Of a stretch of 10,000 nucleotides of DNA, positions 1-9,944 are shown in pieces. Under the pieces are notes generated by a model. The model was given only the letters and a program-made list of their open reading frames with translations, did no database searches and was not told the DNA's origin. Where the stretch lies: contig NW_004754923.1 of NCBI RefSeq assembly GCF_000188695.1, positions 935,287-945,286 of the forward strand. The letters are read 5' to 3'. Position 1 is the stretch's first letter; each line of letters starts with the position of its first letter. Made by a program: the position numbers and the translations under genes. This stretch comes from Salpingoeca rosetta (lineage: Eukaryota > Opisthokonta > Choanoflagellata > Craspedida > Salpingoecidae).

Positions 1-1067
1 GAGCTGCAGCTTGCGAAGATTGAGTTCCGGGAGTCCGGCGGGCGATTGGCGGAGGACGTTGAGGCGGAGCTGGAGGAGCAGCGACGGCAGCAGTGCGTTG
101 CGTCGGTGGTGTTCGTGGTATTGGTGGTGTTGATGTTGGTGGTCGTCGTCGTGGTCGTCGTGTTGATGTTCGTGGTATTGGTGGTGTTGATGTTGGTGGT
201 CTTGGTGGTATTGGTGGTGTTGATGTTGGTGGTCTTGGTGGTCGTGGTGGTGTTGATGTTGGTGGTCGTGGTGGTGTTGATGTTGGTGGTCGTGGTGGTG
301 GTCGTGGTGGTGTTGATGTTGGTGGTCGTCGTGGTGGTATTGGTGGTGTTGATGTTGGTGGTCGTGGTGGTATTGGTGGTGTTGATGTTGGTGGTCGTGG
401 TGGTGGTGGTCGTGTTGATGTTGGTGGTCGTGACCTCTTAAACTCGTGCGTTTCCCAGTATCAATCTCTTGAGGTTACGCGGGCAGCTGCTTCTAGCAGG
501 AACGCCAGGTTACTAATTTTTAGTCTTTTCACGTCGTATCCTACAAATTTAAGGTCACGCGCTATAGCGTAAGTAACATGACAAGCTGGTGGTGGTGTTG
601 ATGTTGGTGGTCGTGGTGGTCGTCGTCGTGTTGATGTTGGTGGTCGTGGTGGTGGTGGTCGTGTTGATGTTAGTGGTCGTGGTGGTGTTGATGTTGGTGT
701 TGTGACAGAAGCGTTGATGTTTGCACAAACCTCTTCACTTTTCATCCCGTTGCCACTGCGTTCATGCTGCTCGCTCCGCCCCAAACAACACGCATAACAC
801 TACACCGCCATTGCCTACACGCTGTGCAGACACCTCACTGCGCTGACGGACCGGGTTGCTGTCCTTGATGGCGAACTGACGCGTGAACGAACGAAACGCG
901 AACACCTTGAACGCGTTTTGCAGCAGTCCTCCGAGTACATTACAGAGCTTACGGCCAGGCTCCATAGGTTCGAAGACGCACATCGGGAGGCGCTGACTCG
1001 CGTGTACTGGTTGGAGCGAAAGCCCGTTCGTGGTCGCACACGCACACACCGAGCACGCACCCCCTAA
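1..1067 (+). CDS. C-terminal part of a coiled-coil protein (5'-partial, two exons)
   Basis: I do not recognise the family. Exon 1 enters from the left edge (1-92, frame 1) and is rich in Glu, Arg, Gln and Ala (LAEDVEAELEEQRRQQ). A donor GTGCGT follows at 93. After an intron of 737 nt full of a GGT minisatellite, an acceptor GCTGTGCAG ends at 829, and exon 2 runs from 830 to a TAA at 1065-1067. Exon 1 ends with two bases of a codon and exon 2 supplies the third (CA+A, Gln), so the heptad-like sequence continues: HLTALTDRVAVLDGELTRER, then HLERVLQQSSEYITELTARL. The final ~18 residues are Arg/Thr-rich and end in RTP. The charged, Leu-spaced composition indicates a rod-like coiled coil, location and partners unknown. 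The true 3' end is uncertain because a donor before 1065 could lead to another exon. The gene converges with the RPP25-like gene. Confidence 0.5.
104..431 (+). repeat. GGT/GTT triplet-based minisatellite, block 1
   Basis: Degenerate tandem repeat with a core close to GGTGGTGTTGATGTTGGTGG, followed by TCGT or TCTT and optional GGTATT or GGT triplets. The spacing between successive GTTGATGTT motifs varies in multiples of three. At least nine copies of the core are visible. Because the unit is a multiple of three and has few stops, two sense frames stay open, one Val/Leu-rich and one Gly/Val/Asp-rich (GGVDVGGRGG). I regard both as by-products of the repeat. Confidence 0.85.
587..702 (+). repeat. 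GGT/GTT triplet-based minisatellite, block 2
   Basis: A shorter block of the same repeat family as 104-431, with four or five copies of the GTTGATGTT core. It is separated from block 1 by about 155 bp of AT-richer unique sequence. This suggests either insertion of the island into one array or separate expansion of two arrays. Confidence 0.8.
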
Positions 1068-1537
1068 CGAAGATGTTCTTGTGCGCATGAGAGTGAGTGG
1101 GACAAGGGCAGAGACACACAGGGTGCGTGCGTGTGTGCGTTGGGGCCGGGGATGTACGGGTTGCCGGTGGCCATGCCACGAGCATGTTTCTATGTTTCTA
1201 TTCCAAAGCTGTAGATTCAGACGGCAGAAGCACAATTGATCTTTGGGGAAACTGCCATGAATGTGCGCGATAGCGGTATATATTGTGTTGGTTACACTGG
1301 TGCGATGATGCTTGGGGCTGCTTCACATCGACACGCTGTGCGTGTCCACATGTATTCATGGTGGCAGCAGCGCAGTGCTGTTACATTACAACTCTGACTC
1401 ATGCTCTGTGAGCTCACGCAAAACCCCGCCGCAAACGAACAGTGCGAAGCAAGCCCATATTCACAAACACAGAAAGGTCAGCAACAAAGAAGGAAGGGAG
1501 GGCGAGGGTTTGCAGAGAATGGCAGGCAAAACACGGT

Positions 1538-1599
<62 letters not shown>

Positions 1600-1604
1600 C
1601 TGTG
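1068..1604. other. Intergenic region between convergent genes
   Basis: No convincing coding exon was seen on either strand between the coiled-coil gene stop and the RPP25-like stop. It should hold the two 3' untranslated regions and their poly(A) sites, but no canonical AATAAA was found on the appropriate strand. The only strong structure is the (CA)30 microsatellite at its right end. A GTGAGT at 1092-1097 could be a donor if the coiled-coil gene continues in another frame. Confidence 0.5.
1539..1598. repeat. (CA)30 microsatellite
   Basis: An uninterrupted CA repeat of about 60 bp, seven bases beyond the RPP25-like stop codon. On that gene's sense strand it reads (TG)30, so it would be transcribed as a UG tract at the very start of the 3' untranslated region. 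Confidence 0.95.
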
Positions 1605-3060
<1,456 letters not shown>

Positions 3061-3119
3061 GGCAAGTCTTGGCGATTGGTGGATATTTTCAGCGATATTT
3101 CTGTACACCAGCAACGGCG
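3061..3119. promoter_or_regulatory. Putative bidirectional promoter / overlapping 5' leaders
   Basis: Only 59 bp separate the ATG of the minus-strand RPP25-like gene (3060) from the ATG of the plus-strand p31comet-like gene (3120). I see no TATA box. Transcripts from both genes must either have very short leaders or overlap in antisense. The region is inferred from gene layout, not from a recognised promoter motif. Confidence 0.45.
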
Positions 3120-3288
3120 ATGATGGCGCGACAACAAAGACGCGGAGCACCGACAACGGCAGTGCTGCATGTGCCGCTGCGGCTGCACGATCTCTCCTCA
3201 CACGCCCGTTCTGAGTGTGTCAAGGGGTTCATCAAGACCCTCCTCTTTCAACGACGCCAGGTGTGTGTGTGTGTGTGTGTCTGTGTCT

Positions 3289-3319
<31 letters not shown>

Positions 3320-3915
3320 GACGCGCCCGAGACTGCTAGACCTGTCTGGCATGATAGATCTGGTTCTTGAAGGCTAGCCGGTTCGGCACATTTATTGGGT
3401 CGTCGCGTGGGCACTCAAACAGTTGACGATAATCGGGAACCCCGAGATTGCCTGCTTCCATGCATCCAGTTGAGCAGGCGGGTTGTCTGTGGGTGGGGAA
3501 GCATTTGATTGGTTCTCGATAGTAAACGTTTGCAAGTTCCTTATCTGCCGATCGGGACGCCGCGCCCCTCATCACACTACACAGGATGATTGCTCTCTAT
3601 ATGATCTTGTACGTGTAAGCCTACCCGGGAATAACTGTGAAAGTTGAGGGATCGTTGCCTATCAGCCCTCCACAGATCCGACAGTCCTACCTCAGACTTG
3701 TCCAACTCATCGCGAAAACATAAAGGCTTCATAAAGATTCCTCCCTGTAATTGCGGGTGAATGCTATGGTTTCCGCTCTAGCATGTTGGGCGACGAGTGG
3801 CCAAGCCGGCAGGATAAAATGAATGGCTCACCTTGTGTCTGTTGTGTCGTGGCCGGCAGTCCGTATCGAGAATAGGTTGTGCTGTCACGACCAGCGGTCT
3901 GTCAAGTTCATTCCC

Positions 3916-3950
<35 letters not shown>

Positions 3951-5413
3951 TGGTGTGTGTGTGTGTGTCTGTGTGTGTCTGTATGTCTGTGTCTGTGTCT
4001 GTGTGTCTGTGTCTGTGTAAGTGTGTGTGAGAGTGTGTATGCATCCCTATATGAGTGTGTATGCATCCCTATATGAGTGTGTATGCATCCCTATATGAGT
4101 GTGTATGCATCCCTATATGAGTGCGTGTGTACATCCTGTGTGATCCCTGTATGGGCAGGTGTGTGCGTGATGTGACCGGTTTGCACCCGGTGAAACAGTG
4201 GATGCTGCGATGGTTGGATGTGCTGCACCCTGCACTTGGTGCATTGCATTGCATGTCGGCGAGAGCTCACGGCGCGTCCATGACACGTGCACGCATGTGA
4301 TTGCAGATCCCTTGCGTCTATGAGCAGCTCAAACAACAAGCAGACGAACTCAGCGCGGAGGAGACTGGACCCTTGCGACTGCGTGCCAAGACAAAGCAGT
4401 TTGTCGCTTATGTGCAGGCACTCGAGTCGCTGTTCGACACACTCGACAGGGCCGTCGAGTCAGCGGATGCCGCCGTCATCCTTCTTGGCTCCACCCGCGT
4501 CACCCCATCGGAGGCATATTGGATCGACCTTCCCCACCAGGACGACCCAGCGCAGACAAGCACCTGCAAACAAGGGGCACAGCCACAGAAGCGCGAAGAC
4601 CCCGCAAGGCTGTCACACACTGCGCCAACCCAAGCAATGCAACAACAAGTGGAAGCAGCTCCACACACCTTGCACGCTGCACGCAGTTCACATGCGTGTG
4701 GCGCAAAGCAACCGGCGCAGCCATCTTCGCAGCAGCAGCAAGGTCCGCATATGCGCCGCTTCGTGCTTGCGCCTCCGCCACCGCCGCCGTCATCGTCAGG
4801 TCGCTCAGCACCATCAGCACCTTCAGCGCAAGCACGGAGGCGAGGTGCCATGGGCGCGGCAGTGCGGCGGTTTCTCTTGGCCCTGTATGCAGCGCCACCA
4901 GAGGCCTTCCACATGGGCAGCAGCGCTGTCAAGCGCACGGGCCTACACGTGCTGCTGCGGACACGGGCGCAGCCCCGCAAGGGCAGCAGCGGTGGTGCCG
5001 GCACTAGGGATGTCGATTGCGACAGCGAGCGAGGTTGCGTGCCTGCTGGGATGACCGCGTGTTCGGCACGACTGGATGTACAGCGGCTGTTTGAGCGGTG
5101 TCGGCGCCGCACCATCCTGCGCTGGGACGATGATGACGGCGGTGGAGATGGCGACGAAAGCGAAGGCCGCGATGGTGGGCAAAATGAAGGTGATGACGAG
5201 AATGAACGCCGTGATGGTAATGATGGTGAAGGTGGCCATACCCGTGCTGATGGCAACGACAGTGCTCGCAGCCGCAACGATGGTGGTCACGGTGCAGGTG
5301 CGATGGTGTGGCTGGCGTGTGCGCACGCGCCGAAACCGGTGCACCCACCAGCAGTGAGGGAGCAGCGCACAGCAGCTACAGGCAGCGGCACGTCGACAGA
5401 CTGGATGATGTGA
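3120..5413 (+). CDS. MAD2L1BP: p31comet (MAD2L1BP) homolog, HORMA-fold MAD2-TRIP13 adaptor (two exons)
   Basis: Model: exon 1 3120-3260 (47 codons, starting with two ATGs), exon 2 4307-5413 (TGA), giving 415 residues. The donor is CAG|GTGTGT and the acceptor GATTGCAG|ATC, both phase 0. Splicing yields ECVKGFIKTLLFQRRQ joined to IPCVYEQLKQQ, matching the p31comet motif (RQQ-[LI]P-x2-YEQLK). Further on, ALESLFDTLDRA then AAVILLGSTRVTPSEAYWIDLP resembles the human LLGG-x-x-SPKE-x-YELDL segment. Residues about 220-260 (VRRFLLALYAAPPEAFHMGS) resemble the following helix. p31comet binds closed MAD2 and recruits the AAA+ ATPase TRIP13, silencing the spindle checkpoint. Insertions absent from the ~270-residue human protein are a Gln/Pro-rich segment (about 85-190) and an Asp/Gly/Asn-rich stretch (about 325-375) before MVWLACAHAPKPV, which may be the last strand. 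The N-terminal family match is strong; the C-terminal alignment is tentative. Confidence 0.85.
3261..3319 (+). repeat. (GT)n microsatellite with TCTG interruptions at a splice donor
   Basis: A GT array interrupted by TCTGTG units. Its first GT is the predicted 5' splice site of p31comet intron 1 (CAG|GTGTGTGT). Confidence 0.95.
3917..4030 (+). repeat. (GT)n microsatellite, interrupted by TCTG and GG variants
   Basis: A long GT-based array with several TCTGTG units and a GGTGTGG interruption, inside the p31comet-like intron. It runs directly into the 22-bp tandem repeat. Confidence 0.9.
4031..4118 (+). repeat. 22-bp tandem repeat, four identical copies
   Basis: The unit starts GAGTGTGTATGC and ends ATCCCTATAT. 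Four copies without visible mismatches lie at 4031-4052, 4053-4074, 4075-4096 and 4097-4118. A decayed fifth unit (GAGTGCGTGTGTACATCC, then ATCCCTGTATG) follows to about 4155. It is intronic in the p31comet-like gene, and each unit contains the 6-bp palindrome ATGCAT. Confidence 0.9.
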
Positions 5414-5567
5414 CGTGACCAGGCTCCTTGACGCGAGCCAAGTCCGCGTTTGTGTGGCATGCGTTGCTGCTGGTGTTGTCAACATGGTGCATGTCGGTTT
5501 ACGCATCACGCTGACACAGCATTCGTAGTCTTTGGCATGCTTGCAAGCAAGCAATTTGACTCGAACA

Positions 5568-5715
<148 letters not shown>

Positions 5716-6084
5716 TGCCCTCAACTCTCCTCTGTGTCATCGAGGATTATGCACGTGAGAGGCGCCCGTCTTGCCATGCGAATGCAACGTGTGAGCACAG
5801 GCCCATTATCCACTATGTAATTCGTCTCACGGCACAATTGAGATACCATTAAATGCTACGCACGAACAATCAAAAGGTCAAGAAGGCAACGACAACAACA
5901 ACCAAGCAAGGCAACAACAACGTTGTGAAACACGCGCATTGTGGGCTCACCCTTCCACCGCCACACATGCGCACCTCAGAGCACAAACTCACTACGTATC
6001 AAGCGTATGTGCGCACGAACAAATGCACACAAAACAACAACCAAGCGACCCCCCATGCGTGGTGAACAATGCCCACGGTCGCCC

Positions 6085-6175
6085 ACCCAATGACCCACCC
6101 ATCCAACCAACCAACTGTAATCCATCCAATCAACCACCCAACCAACTATCCATCCATCCATCCATCCATCCACCG
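6085..6175. repeat. CCAT/CCAA tetranucleotide repeat
   Basis: Tetranucleotide array of CCAA, CCCA and CCAT units, ending in a clean (CCAT)5-6 run at about 6148-6172. It lies just past the bZIP stop codon and would be in that gene's 3' untranslated region. Confidence 0.8.
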
Positions 6176-6180
6176 GCCCG

Positions 6181-6666
6181 CTATGACGTGAGCGAGGCCT
6201 CTGTCGCCAGCTGCAGCCCGTCCTTCGACCGCACCAGCGTCTGCACCCACGCGGCCTCGAGCGGCGTCAGCGTCGTGTCCGCGTGGAACGCCCGCAACAG
6301 CAGCCGCAGGTTTGATCGGAGGGTTGTCGCCGTCGCCACCAGCTGCTGCCGCCGCTGCTCCGTATCGCGCAGAACGCGCCGGCACAGCTGGTCCCGCTCC
6401 CGCGCCCGCTCCCGGCTCTTGCGCACCTGATTGCATGGAGCAATCGGGGGGGGGGGGGGTGATGATGATGTGAGGTGAGGTGAGGTGGGGTGGGGTGGGG
6501 TGGGGTGAAGGGAAGCAAAGTGTACTTGCTGGGGTGGCCAGGAGACACAAGATGAGACATAACCACCTTCATATCCAATGACTGAAACAACTTCGGCAAC
6601 GCAAACGAAACAACACCACCAACAATCACCAACAACAACAACAACAACACACCACCAACAATCATC

Positions 6667-6703
<37 letters not shown>

Positions 6704-8653
6704 CACCACCACCACCACCACACTTACGGAAGCGTTGTTCTTCTCCCTGTATGACTTCCACCTCTCCAGGGCGGCCTCAAACGCTGCGTCGCTCTCAAAC
6801 TCGCTTCGCTGCGGCTGCACAAACCGCGGAATGTTGCGCCGCCGCCGCCGACTCACGCCTCCGCCCGATGCCCCTGCTGTCATCGCCGTGGTCGTGGCCG
6901 TCAATTCGCTCTTTCGCGGCTGATGGTGCTGGTGCTGGTGCAAGTGGGGTGCTGCGAGTATCTGCTGACGGTGATGGTTGGTTGGGTGTGAGCTGGCGAC
7001 GGTTGCGGCAACATGGCCATCAAAGCCGCCGCCACCATCCTCATCATCACCATCAACACCACCAGCAGCGTCGGGCACGCCAATGCCCGCGCCCTCCACC
7101 GCTGGCTGCACTGTGGCTGCGGCGGTGTGCAGGCGGGACGACGACACGGACGACGCTGACGATGACGACGTGGATGACGATGATGGCGGCTGCCGTCGCA
7201 GCCGCTGTCGCTGCTGCTGCTGCTGTGGTCGGCGGCGTGCAGGCTGGAGCGATGGCGGGAGAGAGGCGCCAGATCCCGGAGGAACAACAGCGGCACCGTT
7301 GGTTATCATGGCCTGGGCAAGGTTGCCGTGTGTGGCCATGCCTGGAATGAGGGGCGCCCCGGGCTGGTGGTGCAGCAGCAGCGTGCCGCTCGGTGTGACA
7401 ACAGACATGGTCGGGATGACGGAGATGCCCTGGAGTGGGTTGGACGCCAGCGTGAGCAGCGGCGGGTGCGGCGTGGACACAAGGCCCGTGACAGACTGCG
7501 CCGTAGGCAGGGTGGGGAAGAGGTTTGGCGAGAACGCAACGTGCGCGCCTGATGGCACAGACGCGGTTGTCTGGCCTGACGACGACGTGGACACATACGC
7601 GGGCGGGGTCCCGTCAAAGCTGTGGGCGTCTTGACTGTGTGAATCGCGCGCATCTGTCGACGGCGAGAACGGGAAGAACGGCATCGACTCAGTGCCCTGG
7701 TGCTGCTCGGGATGGCTTTGATCATGATTGTCATGCGCGGGGTGGTCGTCATGATGATGGTGACGATGATGGTAATGATGGTAGTGATGTTCTTCGTGGT
7801 CATCACGATCATCACGATCATCGTGGTCGTTGTGGTCGTGCCCGTGGTGCTCGTCGGCATATTCTTGGTGGTCGTGGTCGTCATCGTGGCCGGGGTACTC
7901 TCGCTCGTACTGGTGATCATACTGGTGTTGCAGCGAAGCTTGCGCGAGAGGTACGACACCGCCGAGTGAGTCTGCCATGGTCAGGAACGGGCGCAGCTCT
8001 GGCGGAATGCTGTCGAAGCTTGTCTCCATCATGGCCGCCCACGGAAGCTGGGAGTCGCTCGCGTGCTGTTGCTCGTGGTTGTGCTGAGCAGGATCATAGT
8101 GCCCACCGCCAGAATAGCTGGGGAACGCATGCGTGTGTGGGGCATCCTCTTCGCCGTAACCGTCCTGCTCGTCATCGTCATCCATCATGGCGGTGTTGTC
8201 GTTGTCGTCGTTGTCGTCGTTGTTGTGGTCGTCGTTGTCGTTGGCGTGGTGATGCAGGCGGTAAGCAGTGGCTTGGGCATCATCAGCGCCATGGGTGGGA
8301 TATGCTGCTGTGTCCGCTCTTGCTTGTGGGTCCCCCCTTACTTGTGTGTGCGTGATGTCCTCGCGCCTCGTCGAAGAAAGGTGCTGGTCAGCTTGGGTAT
8401 CTGCGGTAGCGCCACTCCGTGCCGGTGACGCAGTCATTGCCGCAACCTCCTGCGCGAGGTGTTGAATATTCGAGTCTGAGGATTGCTGTCGCTGGTGGTG
8501 GTGATGATGGTGCTGGTGGTGGTGGTGATGGTGGTGCGTTGATGGGTCAGCGGTGGTGGTGCCAGGGCCCGTGTCATCTCCGCCTGTCGGTGAGCATGGT
8601 TGTTCGTGCGGAGGAGATGTGCTTGGACTTGACGCATTCACGAGCGTTGCCAT
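6181..8653 (-). CDS. C/EBP-like bZIP transcription factor, His/Asp-rich (two exons, 723 aa)
   Basis: Exon 1 is 8653-6728 (642 codons), exon 2 6426-6181 (81 residues, TAG). The donor TCC|GTAAGT and acceptor ATCAG|GTG join in phase 0, producing the basic region YREKNNAS|VRKSRERARERD. It matches the C/EBP core (RNNIAVRKSR) and the bZIP pattern N-x7-R. In C/EBP register the zipper d positions are Cys, Thr, Leu, Leu, Leu (the Leu at about residues 671, 678, 685), so it is short and degenerate at its start. A basic SRRRRR cluster lies ~40 residues upstream. Exon 1 is otherwise low complexity: a His run at about 40-53, an Asp/Asn-rich part near 135-170, a His/Asp-rich part near 255-317, and Gln and Ser runs. 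Hydrophobic FFPFSP and VAFSPNLFPTLP segments may be activation patches. It should act in the nucleus as a DNA-binding dimer. The chosen ATG is the first in frame after the 5' leader. Confidence 0.88.
6446..6510 (+). repeat. G14 run plus (TGAGG)3-(TGGGG)4 pentamers
   Basis: A 14-base G run (6446-6459), GATGATGATG, then pentameric TGAGG and TGGGG repeats. The plus strand has four successive G4 tracts with one-base loops, a strong G-quadruplex pattern. The bZIP pre-mRNA carries the C-rich complement, where it could act as a polypyrimidine-like tract before the acceptor. Confidence 0.85.
6613..6720. repeat. (CAA)n/(CAC)n triplet repeat
   Basis: CAA triplets (longest run about 11 units near 6669-6701) followed by CAC triplets, directly next to the bZIP intron donor. 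On the sense strand this reads (GUG)n then (GUU)n. Confidence 0.85.
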
Positions 8654-9296
<643 letters not shown>

Positions 9297-9944
9297 CTGG
9301 GAAAGACAGTCAGCGACAGGAGGTGGACATCGGATGGAAGCGCCGCCTTCGCCTGGGCACGTCGCAGTGCCATATTCTTCTCCACCTGCGAAAGGGCAAG
9401 AGCAAAACAAAGCAAACATCGAGGGCATGAGCAGCGTTGCTGGTGAGAACACACGCACGGAGGAGAAGGGGGGAGGGTCGAAGAGCGGCTGTCCCACACC
9501 AGCATGTAATGCACCTTGAGGAAGGCTTGCAAATGGCCTTGATAAGGACCTCCAGGCGTTGACTCAATCATGTACCTGTGTGTGTGTGTGTGGGTGGGTG
9601 TGCGTGTGGGTGGGTGCATGTGTGTGTGTGTGTGTACATGTCTCTCAGTCTCTCTGTCTCTGTGTCTGTCTCTGTGTCAGTCTCTGTGTCTGTCTCTGTG
9701 GCTGTCTCTCTGTCTCTCTGTTTGTCAGTCAGTCTCTCAGTCTCTCTGTCAGTCTCTCTGTCTGTCTCTGTGTGTGTGACTGCGAGATTGACGTGCATGT
9801 CGTGTCCCAACACAGTGTTGTGTCGCAGTCAGGCATGACACAACGCGATACCTTCCAAACTCTGGTAGCCAGGCTACCGTGCCGGCATCCGTCTCGGGCC
9901 AGTGCTTCGCCGTCTCCTTCAGCTTCTGCAAAAACTCTTTGCCG
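9297..9944 (-). CDS. GCLC: Glutamate-cysteine ligase catalytic subunit, N-terminal exons only (partial)
   Basis: Three exons: A 9944-9852, B 9575-9515, C 9385-9297 (or on to a TGA at 9203). Joins are in phase: AG+G (Arg) between A and B, phase 0 between B and C. The product contains WLPEFGR|YMIESTPGGPYQG, then AFLK|VEKNMALRRAQAKA and LLSLTVFPR. These match GCLC in order: [35 protein letters not shown] and ITSFPR. Exon A (GKEFLQKLKETAKHW) fits the human segment GEKVLETLQEK. GCLC makes gamma-glutamylcysteine from Glu, Cys and ATP, the first step of glutathione synthesis, in the cytosol. Earlier exons (GDE-x-EYM region) would lie beyond the right edge. The ~500 residues of catalytic core that should follow exon C are absent from the sequence before the bZIP gene. 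It may be a truncated copy, a pseudogene or an assembly break; reading past 9297 adds ~30 unrelated residues before a TGA. Confidence 0.75.
9577..9778 (+). repeat. GT / TCTG / TCTCTG compound repeat
   Basis: Irregular GT, GGGTGG, TCTCTG, TCAGTC and TCTGTG units filling most of the intron between GCLC-like exons A and B (9576-9851). On the gene's sense strand the CA-rich end reaches the predicted acceptor ACACACAG|G. Confidence 0.9.

Larger units (their letters stand above)
93..829 (+). other. Intron of the coiled-coil gene
   Basis: The intron is inferred from the donor GTGCGT at 93 and the acceptor TGCAG ending at 829; phases match on both sides. It carries two blocks of a GGT-rich minisatellite around an AT-richer unique island (about 435-586). 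Reading straight through from exon 1 would give over 100 residues of almost pure Val/Leu/Met ending at 441, which argues for removal by splicing. Confidence 0.5.
3261..4306 (+). other. Intron 1 of the p31comet-like gene (1,046 nt)
   Basis: The longest intron in the window. It begins with a GT microsatellite that supplies the donor itself, continues through a 500-600 bp unique, AT-richer island (about 3330-3915), then a second GT array, a 22-bp tandem repeat, and ends at TTGCAG. No exon of p31comet is needed inside it, since exon 1 and exon 2 join directly within a conserved motif. Confidence 0.8.
6427..6727 (-). other. Intron splitting the bZIP basic region (301 nt)
   Basis: The donor GTAAGT is strong. 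On the sense strand the intron starts with a GTG/TTG triplet tract, ends with a C-rich tract (CCCCA and CCTCA pentamers, then C14) and has the acceptor GCAATCAG. Phase is 0. It cuts the DNA-contacting helix between the NNAS and VRKSR halves. Confidence 0.9.

Noticed and set aside
46..441. Long plus-strand ORF of Val/Leu/Met repeats
   Set aside because: Only its first ~16 residues are plausible protein, and these belong to exon 1 of the coiled-coil gene. The rest is the GGT minisatellite read in frame, best explained as intron.
93..572. Gly/Val/Asp-rich GGVDVGGRGG repeat ORF, RGG-like protein
   Set aside because: It is another open frame of the same triplet minisatellite, with no ATG-led unique sequence and no family match.
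3391..3396. AATAAA on the minus strand
   Set aside because: It lies in the p31comet intron with no minus-strand gene ending there, so there is no reason to call it a poly(A) signal.
3585..3614. 30-nt candidate microexon (ACACAG acceptor, GTAAGC donor) in the p31comet intron
   Set aside because: Splice signals look good and the phase fits, but including it would break the conserved FQRRQ-IPCVYEQLK motif that forms when exon 1 joins exon 2 directly.
4408..5554. Long minus-strand ORFs opposite p31comet exon 2
   Set aside because: They are antisense shadows caused by GC-rich, low-stop coding DNA, and none shows a family motif or splice logic.
7525..8428. Plus-strand ORFs opposite bZIP exon 1, including Val-rich hydrophobic ones
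   Set aside because: They arise from reading the His/Asp codons in antisense; the Val runs mirror CAC/GAC repeats and are not membrane proteins.
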